Assembly (NCBI GenBank): GCA_029245025.1
Contig: JAQWQC010000020.1
Span: 1 to 64,000, forward strand
DNA length: 64,000 bases
Direction: 5' to 3'
DNA from: Rhodospirillaceae bacterium
GTDB taxonomy: Bacteria; Pseudomonadota; Alphaproteobacteria; Rhodospirillales; Rhodospirillaceae
Within the stretch, counting starts at the first letter, position 1. Each line of letters starts with the position of its first letter. Below the pieces are notes generated by a model. That model was not told where the DNA came from, did no database searches, and saw only the letters and a program-made list of their open reading frames with translations. Below, one piece after another: positions 36,160-45,293 of this stretch. The position numbers and the translations under genes are program-made.

Positions 36160-36957
36160 GTGTACTTTGACTCTTTATTACATCCCACTTTAGATGGCAG
36201 CTGGATTAACGGTAAGCCTGGACAAACGTTCACTGCGGTCGCTGAGAATATCGAATCATTGGGCCTCATCGGCGCCTGCGCAGTAGGGTTACCAGGAGTG
36301 GGCGACTACGACCATGCTAGATTCTATGAAGAGTCGAAAAAATTCTCATCACTTTATCCTGTCGCCGCACTGACAAGCATCGAAAGAATAGAATCAGAAG
36401 TAGAACAGATAAAGTCAATTGGATTTAGCGCTATTAAAGTTCATCCCCGATTACTCGGAATAGAGCCTAGAAAAGAAGTTCTTTCGCAAATATTTAAGTC
36501 TGCGCACCAAGCAAAATTGTCGGTTTTTCTCTGTACATATTATCACTGCCGCCCAGGACTTATGCCCATAGAAGATCCATACTGGCACTTAGTCGGCGCG
36601 ATAGATGAGAACCCAGAAACGAAAATACTTCTCCTTCATGGTGGCGGTGTTCGATTGTTGGAATACGCTGAACTATGCAGATTCAATAAGCATTTGCTAT
36701 TAGACCTGTCTTTTACAAGTCAGAAATATTTATTGAGCAGCGTTCAATACGACATTCAATATTTATTAAAAACTTTTGACCGTCGAATATGTTTTGGAAG
36801 TGACGGGCCTGAATATTCAACATCCGATTCTATAGATTTGTTGAACTCACTTACTTCAGGATTACAAAAAGAAAAAATAGAAAATGTATCCTTTCGTAAT
36901 ATTATGTCATTTTTAGGCATTGCCCCGATGCCAAAACCACACATAGCTACTTTCTGA
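36160..36957 (+). CDS. Amidohydrolase-2-like TIM-barrel protein
   Basis: It encodes 265 residues from GTG. YFDSLLHPT at the N-terminus carries a His in the place of the family's DxHxH motif. AIKVHPRLLG (about 87-96), LLLHGGG (about 153-159) and ICFGSDGPEYS (about 205-215, metal Asp) follow the order of PF04909 amidohydrolases. Such enzymes hydrolyse amides or decarboxylate acids. It is 20 bases after the orphan gene and 7 before the formyltransferase. It may remove a protecting acyl group or a carboxylate late in the pathway. Confidence 0.78.
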   Translation: MYFDSLLHPTLDGSWINGKPGQTFTAVAENIESLGLIGACAVGLPGVGDYDHARFYEESKKFSSLYPVAALTSIERIESEVEQIKSIGFSAIKVHPRLLGIEPRKEVLSQIFKSAHQAKLSVFLCTYYHCRPGLMPIEDPYWHLVGAIDENPETKILLLHGGGVRLLEYAELCRFNKHLLLDLSFTSQKYLLSSVQYDIQYLLKTFDRRICFGSDGPEYSTSDSIDLLNSLTSGLQKEKIENVSFRNIMSFLGIAPMPKPHIATF

Positions 36958-36964
36958 ATACGCT

Positions 36965-37750
36965 GTGCAGCAGGCCAACCAAAATAGAAAGAAGAACATA
37001 GTCTTCTTTACAGGCTATCCTAGGGTAGACCGACTAGAATTAATTCATGACTCTAATCACTCTGTATCATGCGTTGTGGTGCCAGCTGCAAAGAAGTATC
37101 TCAAGAATCTTGAACCACTATTCTTGTTTTGTCAGGAGCGCTCAATTCGCATTGAAGTTATTAGAAAGAAGAATTTTGACCCGATAAAAGATGTTTCCTC
37201 AAAACAAAACATGCTTATTTCGAGCGGGTACCCAGAGATAATACCAGAGGATGTATTTAGCTGTTTTGATTCTGCTTTGAATTTCCATCCCACCCTTCTC
37301 CCTAAGAACAGGGGAAGATACTTACACTACATTTTGACAAATCGAGAAGAGTATTCGGGCTGCACGTTACATCTGATCGATAGCGGGGTAGATTCTGGAC
37401 CAATAGTGGCTCAAGCGAAATTTCCAGTTACCGACTTCGATACAGTAAAAAGTTTACAGCGCAAAAGTGACGAGCAAGAACTAGAGCTGCTAAAGATGTT
37501 TCTTAGGGATTCAGAAAATTTGATACGCAGCGCGAAACCTCAAGACCACAACCAATCAACCACTTATATAGAGAAACGCACCCCAGAGGATTCGGCCCTT
37601 GACGAATCGATGACATTGAAAGAAGCGTTCTACGCACTCCGTGCGTTCGATCCAGAGCTATATCCGGGCTTCATCGACATTAATGGTGAGCGCGTAGCTT
37701 TTACGGTTCGACGGTTAGAAAAACCGGCCGGGGAGGATGACCTTATCTAG
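36965..37750 (+). CDS. Formyltransferase-family protein (sugar N-formyltransferase-like)
   Basis: It encodes 261 residues from GTG. The formyl-THF transferase core is visible: N106-F-H108-P-T-L-L-P with GYPEIIPEDVF before it, and SGCTLHLIDSGVDSGPIV with the catalytic Asp143. The Asn-His-Asp triad is intact. A C-terminal domain of about 80 residues follows. With a WecE-like aminotransferase nearby, formylation of a 4-amino sugar nucleotide is the best guess. Amino acid formylation is the alternative. It is the last gene of the plus-strand operon and convergent with the glycosyltransferase. Confidence 0.82.
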   Translation: MQQANQNRKKNIVFFTGYPRVDRLELIHDSNHSVSCVVVPAAKKYLKNLEPLFLFCQERSIRIEVIRKKNFDPIKDVSSKQNMLISSGYPEIIPEDVFSCFDSALNFHPTLLPKNRGRYLHYILTNREEYSGCTLHLIDSGVDSGPIVAQAKFPVTDFDTVKSLQRKSDEQELELLKMFLRDSENLIRSAKPQDHNQSTTYIEKRTPEDSALDESMTLKEAFYALRAFDPELYPGFIDINGERVAFTVRRLEKPAGEDDLI

Positions 37751-37794
37751 CGCCCCCCGCGGCACGGTGTCCGGCCAAACGATGGGCGGGCAAC

Positions 37795-39594
37795 TCAATC
37801 CGCCCTCTTAGCATCAACGATATCGCTAAAGTGATGCCTAAAGCTTTCTGCCATTAGCCGGTTATTACTCATGAACTCATCAACGTACATTTTACCGGCC
37901 AATCCAGATTTTGTTCTATAAGCTTGACTTCGAACCAGTGCCGTCGCTTTTTCAACGTAGTTTTCTGTAGAATCGACAATTGGAAAAAAGGACTTATCCG
38001 AGTCTTTTCTAAATATATCTGCAACTCTTGATTTCTCAGTTAGCGTTCCTTCTTCACCAGAGTATAGCTGTGACAGCGAATTCTGGAGCCCAAGACTTGA
38101 ATCATCATTTCGCCGCAGAACTGCAGGCACACCTGCAGCCATAGCTTGAAATAATGTAAAACCGCATGGGTTGGGAAAACTATCAAGAAAAACATCAAGA
38201 ACATGAGCGAAAAGCTTCGTATCTACCCAACCGATCTTTCGAGTTTGTTCGAGAACACGTTGCTCTCGAAATATTCCCTCAACAAAATCATCGTCTGAAC
38301 CTATCCATAGATATAAGGCCCTTTTGTTTCGTTTTAGCACCTCACACACGGCTAGAATAAATTCCCTATTACGGAACTTCTCCTGCCTAGCAATCGTCCC
38401 CATTAAAATATTACTTGAACCTAGCGATTTGCGTATTTCTATCGCCTGCGGTCTAAGACTGTCATCTGAAAGATCGGGTAAACCGGGCTTTATCGCGCGC
38501 CATTTGCGGCTATGTATTTCTCGAAACAAATCCCATCCGCCAGTGACATACTCATCTATCTCTGAAACGTATAGGTCGTGGAATTTGAGCGACCACCAAA
38601 TACTTTTAGGGGCAATCTTTGCAGCACACATAAATACAGACCAACTGCACCAAGATACAAATGTTAAAGCGCCAACTTCTTGTTGACATATGAGTTTTTT
38701 TAAATCTGACACAACTTGCATGGGACCCTTTATGTCGACTTTCTCATTGCCATCCCTAGGGTCCACGTGAAAAAGCTCGATACCGAGTCTTTGGCAGAAT
38801 TCTTCTAATTGTTTCTTGCGCCCATGCAACGCGATTATGACGGGTTCAAATGGCTGGTCCTCTAAATTCTTATACCCCTCAATTGCCGCGCACAAAACCT
38901 GGACGTGAGCCAACATAGAAGCGTTTGCAACCAAGAATGCGACGCGCTTCCTCTGTGTAACTGAGGGGCGTTGACTCAAATCATTTGCCTTGTTGAGCGC
39001 CCCGTACTTGCGCCCTCCTTCGCGCAAAATATCTTTTATCGTCCGCCAGGCATTAGAAAAATGCTCCTCACTCTCTCTGGGCTTTATGTAGTGCGCAGCC
39101 AAAATACTTTCCAACGACAACATCATTTCGAAGTCGCTATTCTCCAGAGTTTGCTCGAGAAGCGGAACAATAAGTTCTAAAAACACAAAGTCTTGTGACT
39201 CAAAGTTAATTAGCGTTGTCTCCAACGCTTGCTTGCAGACTCGTATAGCGCCAGCATCGACCGCATGTTGACTTATGGTTTGTAGAGTAACATGCGTGAG
39301 ATTCGCATAAAAACTAGCGTTAGATGCCTTTAGCCTGCCAGCTAGGTACCACGTAATTTCAAGTAGTTCGTTACTGGTCCAGCACTGGGACTGGTCATGA
39401 ATAAAAGCGTCTAGTGTAGATTGAGAAGGGCTGCCAAGAAGCGCCATACACGACACCAATGGTTGATAGTAGCTTGGGTGTTGGCCATGGCTCTTTAAGG
39501 CGTCAATCTCTAGTTGCGCTTCAGCGTGTCTGCCTTGCGCCATATTTTTCGTAATTGAAAGAATGTCTTCTTTGGTGGGTGCCTTGACATTCAT
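37795..39594 (-). CDS. Glycosyltransferase (OGT/HMW1C-like GT-B) with helical N-terminal domain
   Basis: It encodes 599 residues. Residues 1 to about 205 look helical, like TPR-style repeats. From about 215 a GT-B fold follows: KRVAFLVANASMLAHVQVL, ILMGTIARQEKFRNREFI (about 395-412), YLWIGSDDDF, IGWVDTKLFAHVLDVFLDSF and GFTLFQAMAAGVPAVLRR, the last two being the nucleotide-sugar binding region. The layout recalls bacterial O-GlcNAc-transferase and HMW1C-type enzymes that act on proteins or on glycan chains. It is convergent with the formyltransferase and could use the island's sugar as donor. Confidence 0.8.
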   Translation of the reverse strand: MNVKAPTKEDILSITKNMAQGRHAEAQLEIDALKSHGQHPSYYQPLVSCMALLGSPSQSTLDAFIHDQSQCWTSNELLEITWYLAGRLKASNASFYANLTHVTLQTISQHAVDAGAIRVCKQALETTLINFESQDFVFLELIVPLLEQTLENSDFEMMLSLESILAAHYIKPRESEEHFSNAWRTIKDILREGGRKYGALNKANDLSQRPSVTQRKRVAFLVANASMLAHVQVLCAAIEGYKNLEDQPFEPVIIALHGRKKQLEEFCQRLGIELFHVDPRDGNEKVDIKGPMQVVSDLKKLICQQEVGALTFVSWCSWSVFMCAAKIAPKSIWWSLKFHDLYVSEIDEYVTGGWDLFREIHSRKWRAIKPGLPDLSDDSLRPQAIEIRKSLGSSNILMGTIARQEKFRNREFILAVCEVLKRNKRALYLWIGSDDDFVEGIFREQRVLEQTRKIGWVDTKLFAHVLDVFLDSFPNPCGFTLFQAMAAGVPAVLRRNDDSSLGLQNSLSQLYSGEEGTLTEKSRVADIFRKDSDKSFFPIVDSTENYVEKATALVRSQAYRTKSGLAGKMYVDEFMSNNRLMAESFRHHFSDIVDAKRAD

Positions 39595-39836
39595 AATTTT
39601 TTACACCTCGCTAAGGTCATGGAAAGCTTTAAAAAAAGAGAGCACCCCACCTTAAGTTAACAAGGCCACCTTCGGCCAAGAAACCCAGACTGCTCAGGCA
39701 ATATATTTAACCAGTAAACGAAAAACTAGAAAGTGCTATTCTTGGCGAGGTCAAGTAACACTGATAGTGAGGCAGGGGTAATTTAGCACAAGGCCTGCTT
39801 CTATTTTTCTAAAAGACTAACGATTTAGGATTCGAG

Positions 39837-40790
39837 ATGGTTGATGCACAACTTATACCAGGGATGATTGAACCTATTGAGCAAAAGATTTTGTACGAGT
39901 TGGGACGCGCAATAGACGTAGACAAGCATGGCTGTGTGGTTGAGTTTGGTACATTCTTCGGACGTAGCACGGCTTGCATAATGAGAGGCCTAGGGGATCG
40001 CAGCTCTTTGACCAGTTGTAGGCCTCTTATGTACGCTTTCGATAGCTTCAACTGCCGTGCAGACGGCGAATTTGCGAAGCACGTACGTGCCTGCTCTGGA
40101 CAAGGAAAAGTCGAAGAATTAGTCGAAACAGTTGGCGATAGAATTAACTTTCGCAAAGTGTTCGAACACTATTTGGAACCTCATACCACCGATGGCTCTC
40201 TACAGATAATTGAAGCCGAGATTAAGGACTCACAATGTCCGTGCGATGAAATTTCCTTAATGCATATCGACGCTCCAAAATTTTATAATGAACTAAAAAT
40301 AATAATGGATCGATTCTTTCCCAAGCTTAAAAATGGAAGTGTAATTGTTTTTCAAGATTACTTCTTTCATTGGTCAGGCACGATCATAGCTGCAATACAA
40401 TTCTTACTGGAAGCAGGTGTCATTAGAATTTCTACAACTGCTGCGTCATCCCTGGTAACCGAAGTTGTGGACACTATAAGTCTTGACCTAATCGAAGGCA
40501 TAGACAAGAAAATGCAAACGAGCTTTGTCCCGACGGTCATAGATCGCGCAATAAATTCTATGGTTTCCAAAGTTGTGGATCGACCCACGGTTTTCTTGCC
40601 ACGCATGTGTCTCTCCAAAATTCCATATTACTGGGAAACAGGACGTTATGGCGATGTCAGACAATGCGTAATTGATGCTCTGGGGGTTAACAAACAGAAT
40701 ACCAAATTTGATCCTGTAACAATGGACCTGCTAGATATGTTCGCCTACGGCTTTGACGCTAAGGGACAATATGATCTTGAACACGAATGA
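39837..40790 (+). CDS. TylF/Methyltransferase_24-like protein
   Basis: It encodes 317 residues. VVEFGTFFGRSTACIMRGL (about 34-52) is a SAM-binding motif of the cephalosporin hydroxylase/TylF type, followed by MYAFDSFNC and ISLMHIDAPKFYNELKIIM, then FQDYFFHWSGT, where an Asp-rich motif binds metal in macrocin O-methyltransferases. The C-terminal 120 residues are specific to this protein. It is divergent from the glycosyltransferase across a 242-base AT-rich gap with no recognisable element. It probably methylates a sugar hydroxyl. Confidence 0.77.
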   Translation: MVDAQLIPGMIEPIEQKILYELGRAIDVDKHGCVVEFGTFFGRSTACIMRGLGDRSSLTSCRPLMYAFDSFNCRADGEFAKHVRACSGQGKVEELVETVGDRINFRKVFEHYLEPHTTDGSLQIIEAEIKDSQCPCDEISLMHIDAPKFYNELKIIMDRFFPKLKNGSVIVFQDYFFHWSGTIIAAIQFLLEAGVIRISTTAASSLVTEVVDTISLDLIEGIDKKMQTSFVPTVIDRAINSMVSKVVDRPTVFLPRMCLSKIPYYWETGRYGDVRQCVIDALGVNKQNTKFDPVTMDLLDMFAYGFDAKGQYDLEHE

Positions 40791-40842
40791 TAAGTGATCC
40801 GCGGGGGTATGATTTAGATTTTCGGAAATTAGGGACTTAATA

Positions 40843-41595
40843 CTAATCAGAAGCCGCTTGAGATGGATTTAATCTATACTTAGTTTGCGTTGGCCAATTT
40901 ATATCTCTAACTTCGTTTTTCTTGGCGATCACTTGAATAGTTCGATCATTGCCGGACCCCAACTTAATTCTTTCAAACAGATCGGGGCGCTCAATTACAT
41001 ATTTCTCTTTGTGCACCTCAATAGAGAACAAATCCATCAAAGAAAATCCATTGGATTGATAAAATTCTAAGTAAAATTGTGGTGAAAAATTATAAAATCC
41101 GTGGTTGATCATAACCATAGGGTTGCCATGATAAACAAGGCCGCCAACCTTAAGCGCAGTTGCGATGTTACGCATCACCTGACCAATATTAAAACAATGC
41201 TCTATGGTACCCGAGTCTAGTACTAGGTCATAGCTTCCAACCATGCTCTTAGGTATAGGTTCATTTAGATCATGAACTAATTCTCCACCACGCACTTCTC
41301 TAACATCTAGATAATCCGTATCAAATCCTAAGGCCCGATACAGTGAATCAGTATCTATGGATACACTATCCATTGAATGCCATTTGCTAAGTCCTGCATT
41401 ATCAGAATTTACTATAACTTGCTCCGCAATCTCTGAGCCCATTTCACTCTCGATATCAGCAGGACTAATCATTAAATCTGTATAACCTAGTGACAGAACT
41501 CGAGCAGGACGATGCTCAATTCTGCGCCCTAGAAAATTTAAGACCTTTGCAAATAGACTCCAGCCCAGAGCGTTAATAGCCACAAGATTTCCCAA
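40843..41595 (-). CDS. SAM methyltransferase-like protein
   Basis: It encodes 250 residues. The motif I region is unusual (RVLSLGYTDLMIS). YDLVLDSGTIEHCFNIGQVM, with ATALKVGGLVYHGNP after it, is a good motif II/III match to methyltransferases of glycan and FkbM-adjacent clusters, where SGTIEH is characteristic. It is convergent with the gene at 39837. It marks the right end of the AT-rich island. The SAM site may be degenerate, so activity is uncertain. Confidence 0.72.
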   Translation of the reverse strand: MGNLVAINALGWSLFAKVLNFLGRRIEHRPARVLSLGYTDLMISPADIESEMGSEIAEQVIVNSDNAGLSKWHSMDSVSIDTDSLYRALGFDTDYLDVREVRGGELVHDLNEPIPKSMVGSYDLVLDSGTIEHCFNIGQVMRNIATALKVGGLVYHGNPMVMINHGFYNFSPQFYLEFYQSNGFSLMDLFSIEVHKEKYVIERPDLFERIKLGSGNDRTIQVIAKKNEVRDINWPTQTKYRLNPSQAASD

Positions 41596-41778
41596 TCTTA
41601 AATTTAGAGATTTTCATCTCTCAAAAACTAAAGGCGTAAACGTTTCTATTACATATCAAATCTCGCCACGCTACAGATATGCAAAGAATATCTTTTTATA
41701 ATCGAGCCGTAATATCGAAGCTTTCATTTAGATCACAATTTGTAATATCGATTACTACAGCTTTGACCTGGACGACAG

Positions 41779-42306
41779 CTAACATGTCGGCGGGGTTTTT
41801 CTAACGGAACCGCGCAACTCTCCCTCTGGATACCGTGTCGTATGAAGGTTGACGTAAACCAAGTGCTGCACGAAGTAGGCAACCTCACCTTGAGACAAAA
41901 TCTTTTCCCCCTCTACCGGAGACATAAATGGCTCGGGTGCCAAATCAAATATGGGGGGCGCTAACCCCTCCGCAGGAACCGGGCCGTGAATGTGAAGACC
42001 TGTGGCCTGGCTCGTGAGATCCTTGAAGCGCACGGTCCAAGAGAGTTTTAAGGTATCCCTTTCAAGGGTAAAGTCTGCACGCCCCACACCTGCACTCTCT
42101 GTTGGCAAGTGTTCAGAATCATCTGAAAGGTCGGCATAGAAGTGGATGGACGGACCAGATCGATCATTGGGATCGGTTGAAAAATACCCGCACGACACAC
42201 CGCCATCTGTTTCTGATCCAATCGCCATTTGGAGAGCCGATAACATGGCACAAACAAAGGATATTATGAGAACTGCGCTTGGGCCTGACAGATTGCCACC
42301 AATCAT
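41779..42306 (-). CDS. Secreted CHRD-domain protein (module copy 1)
   Basis: It encodes 175 residues from the ATG at 42306, with GGAGAG 8 bases upstream; the longer frame to 42387 lacks this. A hydrophobic segment near residues 8-28 is a signal peptide or anchor. The CHRD (PF07452) core shows TLKLSWTVRFKDLTSQATG, LHIHGPVPAEG, IFDLAP and the ending VNLHTTRYPEGELRGSV. CHRD domains were named from chordin and their bacterial function is unknown. Two other CHRD genes occur in this window (53733, 61666), each linked to the A-B-C-D genes or to a cytochrome. Confidence 0.85.
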   Translation of the reverse strand: MIGGNLSGPSAVLIISFVCAMLSALQMAIGSETDGGVSCGYFSTDPNDRSGPSIHFYADLSDDSEHLPTESAGVGRADFTLERDTLKLSWTVRFKDLTSQATGLHIHGPVPAEGLAPPIFDLAPEPFMSPVEGEKILSQGEVAYFVQHLVYVNLHTTRYPEGELRGSVRKTPPTC

Positions 42307-42472
42307 TCGATCTCTCTCCAGACATTCGTCCATAGGATAGAGCAAACACCAATACCGGGCTGGCATTTGTCCATACGACTCAACCAAAAAACCGGTTCAA
42401 TAAAGTAAACTGGCCCAGCCTAACGTGATAATATCGCTCCAACGGCCCATTTGACATAGAAACTGAGTGATT

Positions 42473-43588
42473 ATGCGCCTCGTTCAGACATCCATACGCC
42501 TAGCCGTCTTACTTGCCGCTTTGACCCCATTCGATAGCGCTAGCGCACAGAAACAGACTCTTGGCTTTGTTGTCACCAAGTGGAACACGGCCATGTATGA
42601 AACGATGTTTATGGATGAATGTCCGGCCGGACCGAACCCCGGTAATTATGAAATTTGGGAATCAACCGTAACGCCAGAAGTGCGCCGGTCTTACCCCCCT
42701 ATGCTGATCACTCAGGTGAGGCATATCAACTACCGCGGCCCCAATGGAGAAGACATTTGCGCGGAGCCAACTTCGGTACAAGACCCGCCCCTTAAAGTTG
42801 TCGAAGGCAAGTATGGCTACGGCATCAACCTTGATGGCAACTCTGATGGCGAAGCCACGCCCAAAACCTGTAAGCACCGCAATTTCACAGGTCTAAATGG
42901 CGAAACGGGTATTGATAATCAAATGTACCGCTTGATGGGCTGCGTTGAGGCCTGGCGAAGTTATGGCCATATCGAGAATAACGCCAATGCCCATCGTTTG
43001 AGCAGTGGGTTGGGCATGATTTTGATGGAGATTACCGACGTTGACGATATGACAAATGACGACAGTGTAATGGTGAGTTTCTACAGAGGTACCGGGTCTT
43101 TCTCACTCGATAGCAAAGGTGAAGTTCTGCCATTTGCCAGCTATGAAATAGACCATGTCGATGGGGTTCCACGTTACGACGACACAGTCTCCGGCAAAAT
43201 TGTTGATGGTGTTTTGATGACCGATTCAGCGGATGTTCATCTGCCTCACTTTGGAAACTACCAGTACATCCGACAACTCATTCGCGACTTACAAATTCAT
43301 GTGAACATCACGCCGGAAAGCGGCAAAACAAGTGGCCTGGCCTACGGCTATTATGGCGTTGAACAGTTTTATAGTTATGTCAGGGGTCTGCTGACGTCCT
43401 TCCCTAACAGGCATAAATATAGTTGTCCGGCCATCTACGCAGCCGCACATGACCTCGCTGACGGACATCCCGATCCTGAAACAGGAGAATGCACGACATT
43501 GTCCTCAGCTTTCAAATTTGAGGCAGCTCGTGCCTTTATTAATCATCCCGACTCTGAAAAGACGCTCGCGTCGAGCGAGAAGCACTAA
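42473..43588 (+). CDS. Secreted six-cysteine orphan protein A, copy 1
   Basis: It encodes 371 residues from the ATG at 42473 (GTG at 42467 is an alternative). A Sec signal peptide ends near SASAQ. I know no name for the family. Two homologues lie in this window (60305 and 62467). Shared blocks are LGFVVTKWNTAMYET, MDECPAG, RGPNGEDIC, NLDGNSDGEATPKTC, GIDNQMYRLMGC, a DVDD acidic segment, and near the end SCPA and DGHPDPETGECT. Six cysteines are conserved in all three, suggesting disulfides outside the cytoplasm. It is always directly upstream of a DUF1592-type gene. The function is unknown. Confidence 0.85.
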   Translation: MRLVQTSIRLAVLLAALTPFDSASAQKQTLGFVVTKWNTAMYETMFMDECPAGPNPGNYEIWESTVTPEVRRSYPPMLITQVRHINYRGPNGEDICAEPTSVQDPPLKVVEGKYGYGINLDGNSDGEATPKTCKHRNFTGLNGETGIDNQMYRLMGCVEAWRSYGHIENNANAHRLSSGLGMILMEITDVDDMTNDDSVMVSFYRGTGSFSLDSKGEVLPFASYEIDHVDGVPRYDDTVSGKIVDGVLMTDSADVHLPHFGNYQYIRQLIRDLQIHVNITPESGKTSGLAYGYYGVEQFYSYVRGLLTSFPNRHKYSCPAIYAAAHDLADGHPDPETGECTTLSSAFKFEAARAFINHPDSEKTLASSEKH

Positions 43589-43601
43589 GACGGACATTTT
43601 A

Positions 43602-45281
43602 GTGGTGAAGCCCATATCGATACCATCTGTAATGAGACTCGCTGCGTTGAGCGCAACCCTTCTTTGCGCCCTTATGCTAAGCGCCTGCGGACCGTCTGAA
43701 CCGATTACCGAGGGCACGCCCCCGGATGTGCGCCGCCTTACAGAAGAGCAATACCGCAATATCATCGCCGATATCTTTGGCACGTCTATTGTTGTTGGCG
43801 GACGGTTCGATACCCCGGTTAGGGAAGATGGTCTATTGGCCGTCGGTGCTCGAGACGCAACTGTAACGCCTGGTGCGCTGATCCAATATGACGAAATGGC
43901 ACGGTCAATTGCTTCTCAAGTTGTCACTGGGCCTAATCGTCAGTTTCTCGTGCCCTGTTCCAACGCAGTTGATGGTGGATACGACGAAGCCTGCGCCACA
44001 CAATTCGCGTCCACCATCGGACGAATGCTGTTTCGGCGCCCGTTGTCCGACGAAGAGATTTCAACCCGCCTTAGCATCATTAGTGAAACAACTGATGCCT
44101 TGGGCTCCTTTTCTGAGGGTTTAGTGTCGGGCTTGGCCAGCCTCCTGGTCGCTCCTCAATTTCTGTTCGTTACGGATGTCGTTGAGCCTGTTCCGGACAA
44201 GCCTGACGAATATCGCTTGAACGCATATTCAATCGCGGCTCGGCTAAGTTTTCTCCTTTGGAATACAACACCGGACAACGCGCTGCTGGAAGCCGCAAAA
44301 CAAGGGGGCCTGCACACACAACAGAGTCTCGAACGTCAAGTCGATCGCATGATGAATTCGCCTCGCCTAAAGGCCGGTGTTCGGGCTTTCTTTAGTGACA
44401 TGCTGGAGTTCAGCGAATTTGCGTTTCTAGAGAAAGACTCTGTCATTTATCCGTCGTTCGGCATCGCTGCAGCAAGAGATGCGAAGGAGCAAACCTTACG
44501 CACCATAACTGACCATGTGATCTCACGAGACGCGGATTACCGGGACCTTTTCACAACACGTAAAACTTTTATGACCCGAACACTTGGGTTGGTTTACAAG
44601 GTCCAGGTAACGGCCCCAAAAGGTGTCTGGGAGCCTTACGAATTTGCGGAGGACGATCCCCGTCTAGGAATTCAAGCACAACTCAGTTTTCTAGCTTTGA
44701 ATTCTCATCCAGGCCGAAGCTCTCCGACTTTGCGCGGTAAAGCTGTTCGCAACATGCTGCTTTGCCAGCAAGTGCCAGACCCACCACCCGACGTGGATTT
44801 CAGCGGGTTTAACGACCCCAACTCACCCAGCAAAACTGCGCGCGACAGATTATCGGCTCACGCGACCAATGCCGCCTGCGCTGGATGCCACCGGATAACT
44901 GACCCCATAGGATTAGCCCTAGAAAACTACGATGGATCCGGACAATTCCGGCGCACAGAGAACGACGCCTTAATTGACACCAGTGGTGATTTAGATGGCA
45001 TTACCTTTGAGGACAGCGCCGGCCTGGGGATGGCGTTGCGCGAAAATCCCGCCGCCACAATATGCTTAGTGAATCGAATGTATGCGTACGCAAGCGGACA
45101 AACGTTGCCCGTTAGAAACGCTTGGATGTCTTATCTTATCGACAGCTTCGCCGAGGATGATTTTCGGGTGACGGCACTATTAAAACGCATTGCAACCAGC
45201 AAAACATTCTACGCCACAAAGCCAGCGACTACTAGCGACCGGACAATTGAGACAGCCTCCAACATGGCCCAAACACATTAG
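43602..45281 (+). CDS. DUF1592-type c-heme lipoprotein B, copy 1
   Basis: It encodes about 559 residues from GTG at 43602 (GACGGA upstream), 13 bases after gene A. A lipoprotein signal ends in LSAC. Domains in order are DUF1587 (VRRLTEEQYRNIIADIFG), DUF1595/DUF1592 (SFLLWNTTPDNALLEAA), DUF1588 with heme site CAGCH in ACAGCHRITDPIGLALENYD, and a DUF1585 tail. These planctomycete-type cytochromes are always paired with DUF1552 proteins. One covalent heme c implies periplasmic electron transfer. The substrate is unknown. The longer upstream frame overlaps gene A and is not used. Confidence 0.87.
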   Translation: MVKPISIPSVMRLAALSATLLCALMLSACGPSEPITEGTPPDVRRLTEEQYRNIIADIFGTSIVVGGRFDTPVREDGLLAVGARDATVTPGALIQYDEMARSIASQVVTGPNRQFLVPCSNAVDGGYDEACATQFASTIGRMLFRRPLSDEEISTRLSIISETTDALGSFSEGLVSGLASLLVAPQFLFVTDVVEPVPDKPDEYRLNAYSIAARLSFLLWNTTPDNALLEAAKQGGLHTQQSLERQVDRMMNSPRLKAGVRAFFSDMLEFSEFAFLEKDSVIYPSFGIAAARDAKEQTLRTITDHVISRDADYRDLFTTRKTFMTRTLGLVYKVQVTAPKGVWEPYEFAEDDPRLGIQAQLSFLALNSHPGRSSPTLRGKAVRNMLLCQQVPDPPPDVDFSGFNDPNSPSKTARDRLSAHATNAACAGCHRITDPIGLALENYDGSGQFRRTENDALIDTSGDLDGITFEDSAGLGMALRENPAATICLVNRMYAYASGQTLPVRNAWMSYLIDSFAEDDFRVTALLKRIATSKTFYATKPATTSDRTIETASNMAQTH

Positions 45282-45293
45282 AGGACAATGGCT

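Noticed and set aside
37750-37795. GC-rich bidirectional terminator between convergent formyltransferase and glycosyltransferase genes
   Set aside because: The stretch is GC-rich but I could not form a convincing stem with T-runs.
26627-41778. Prophage or integrative element
   Set aside because: AT-rich and distinct, but no integrase, phage structural, conjugation or IS genes and no flanking repeats found by eye.
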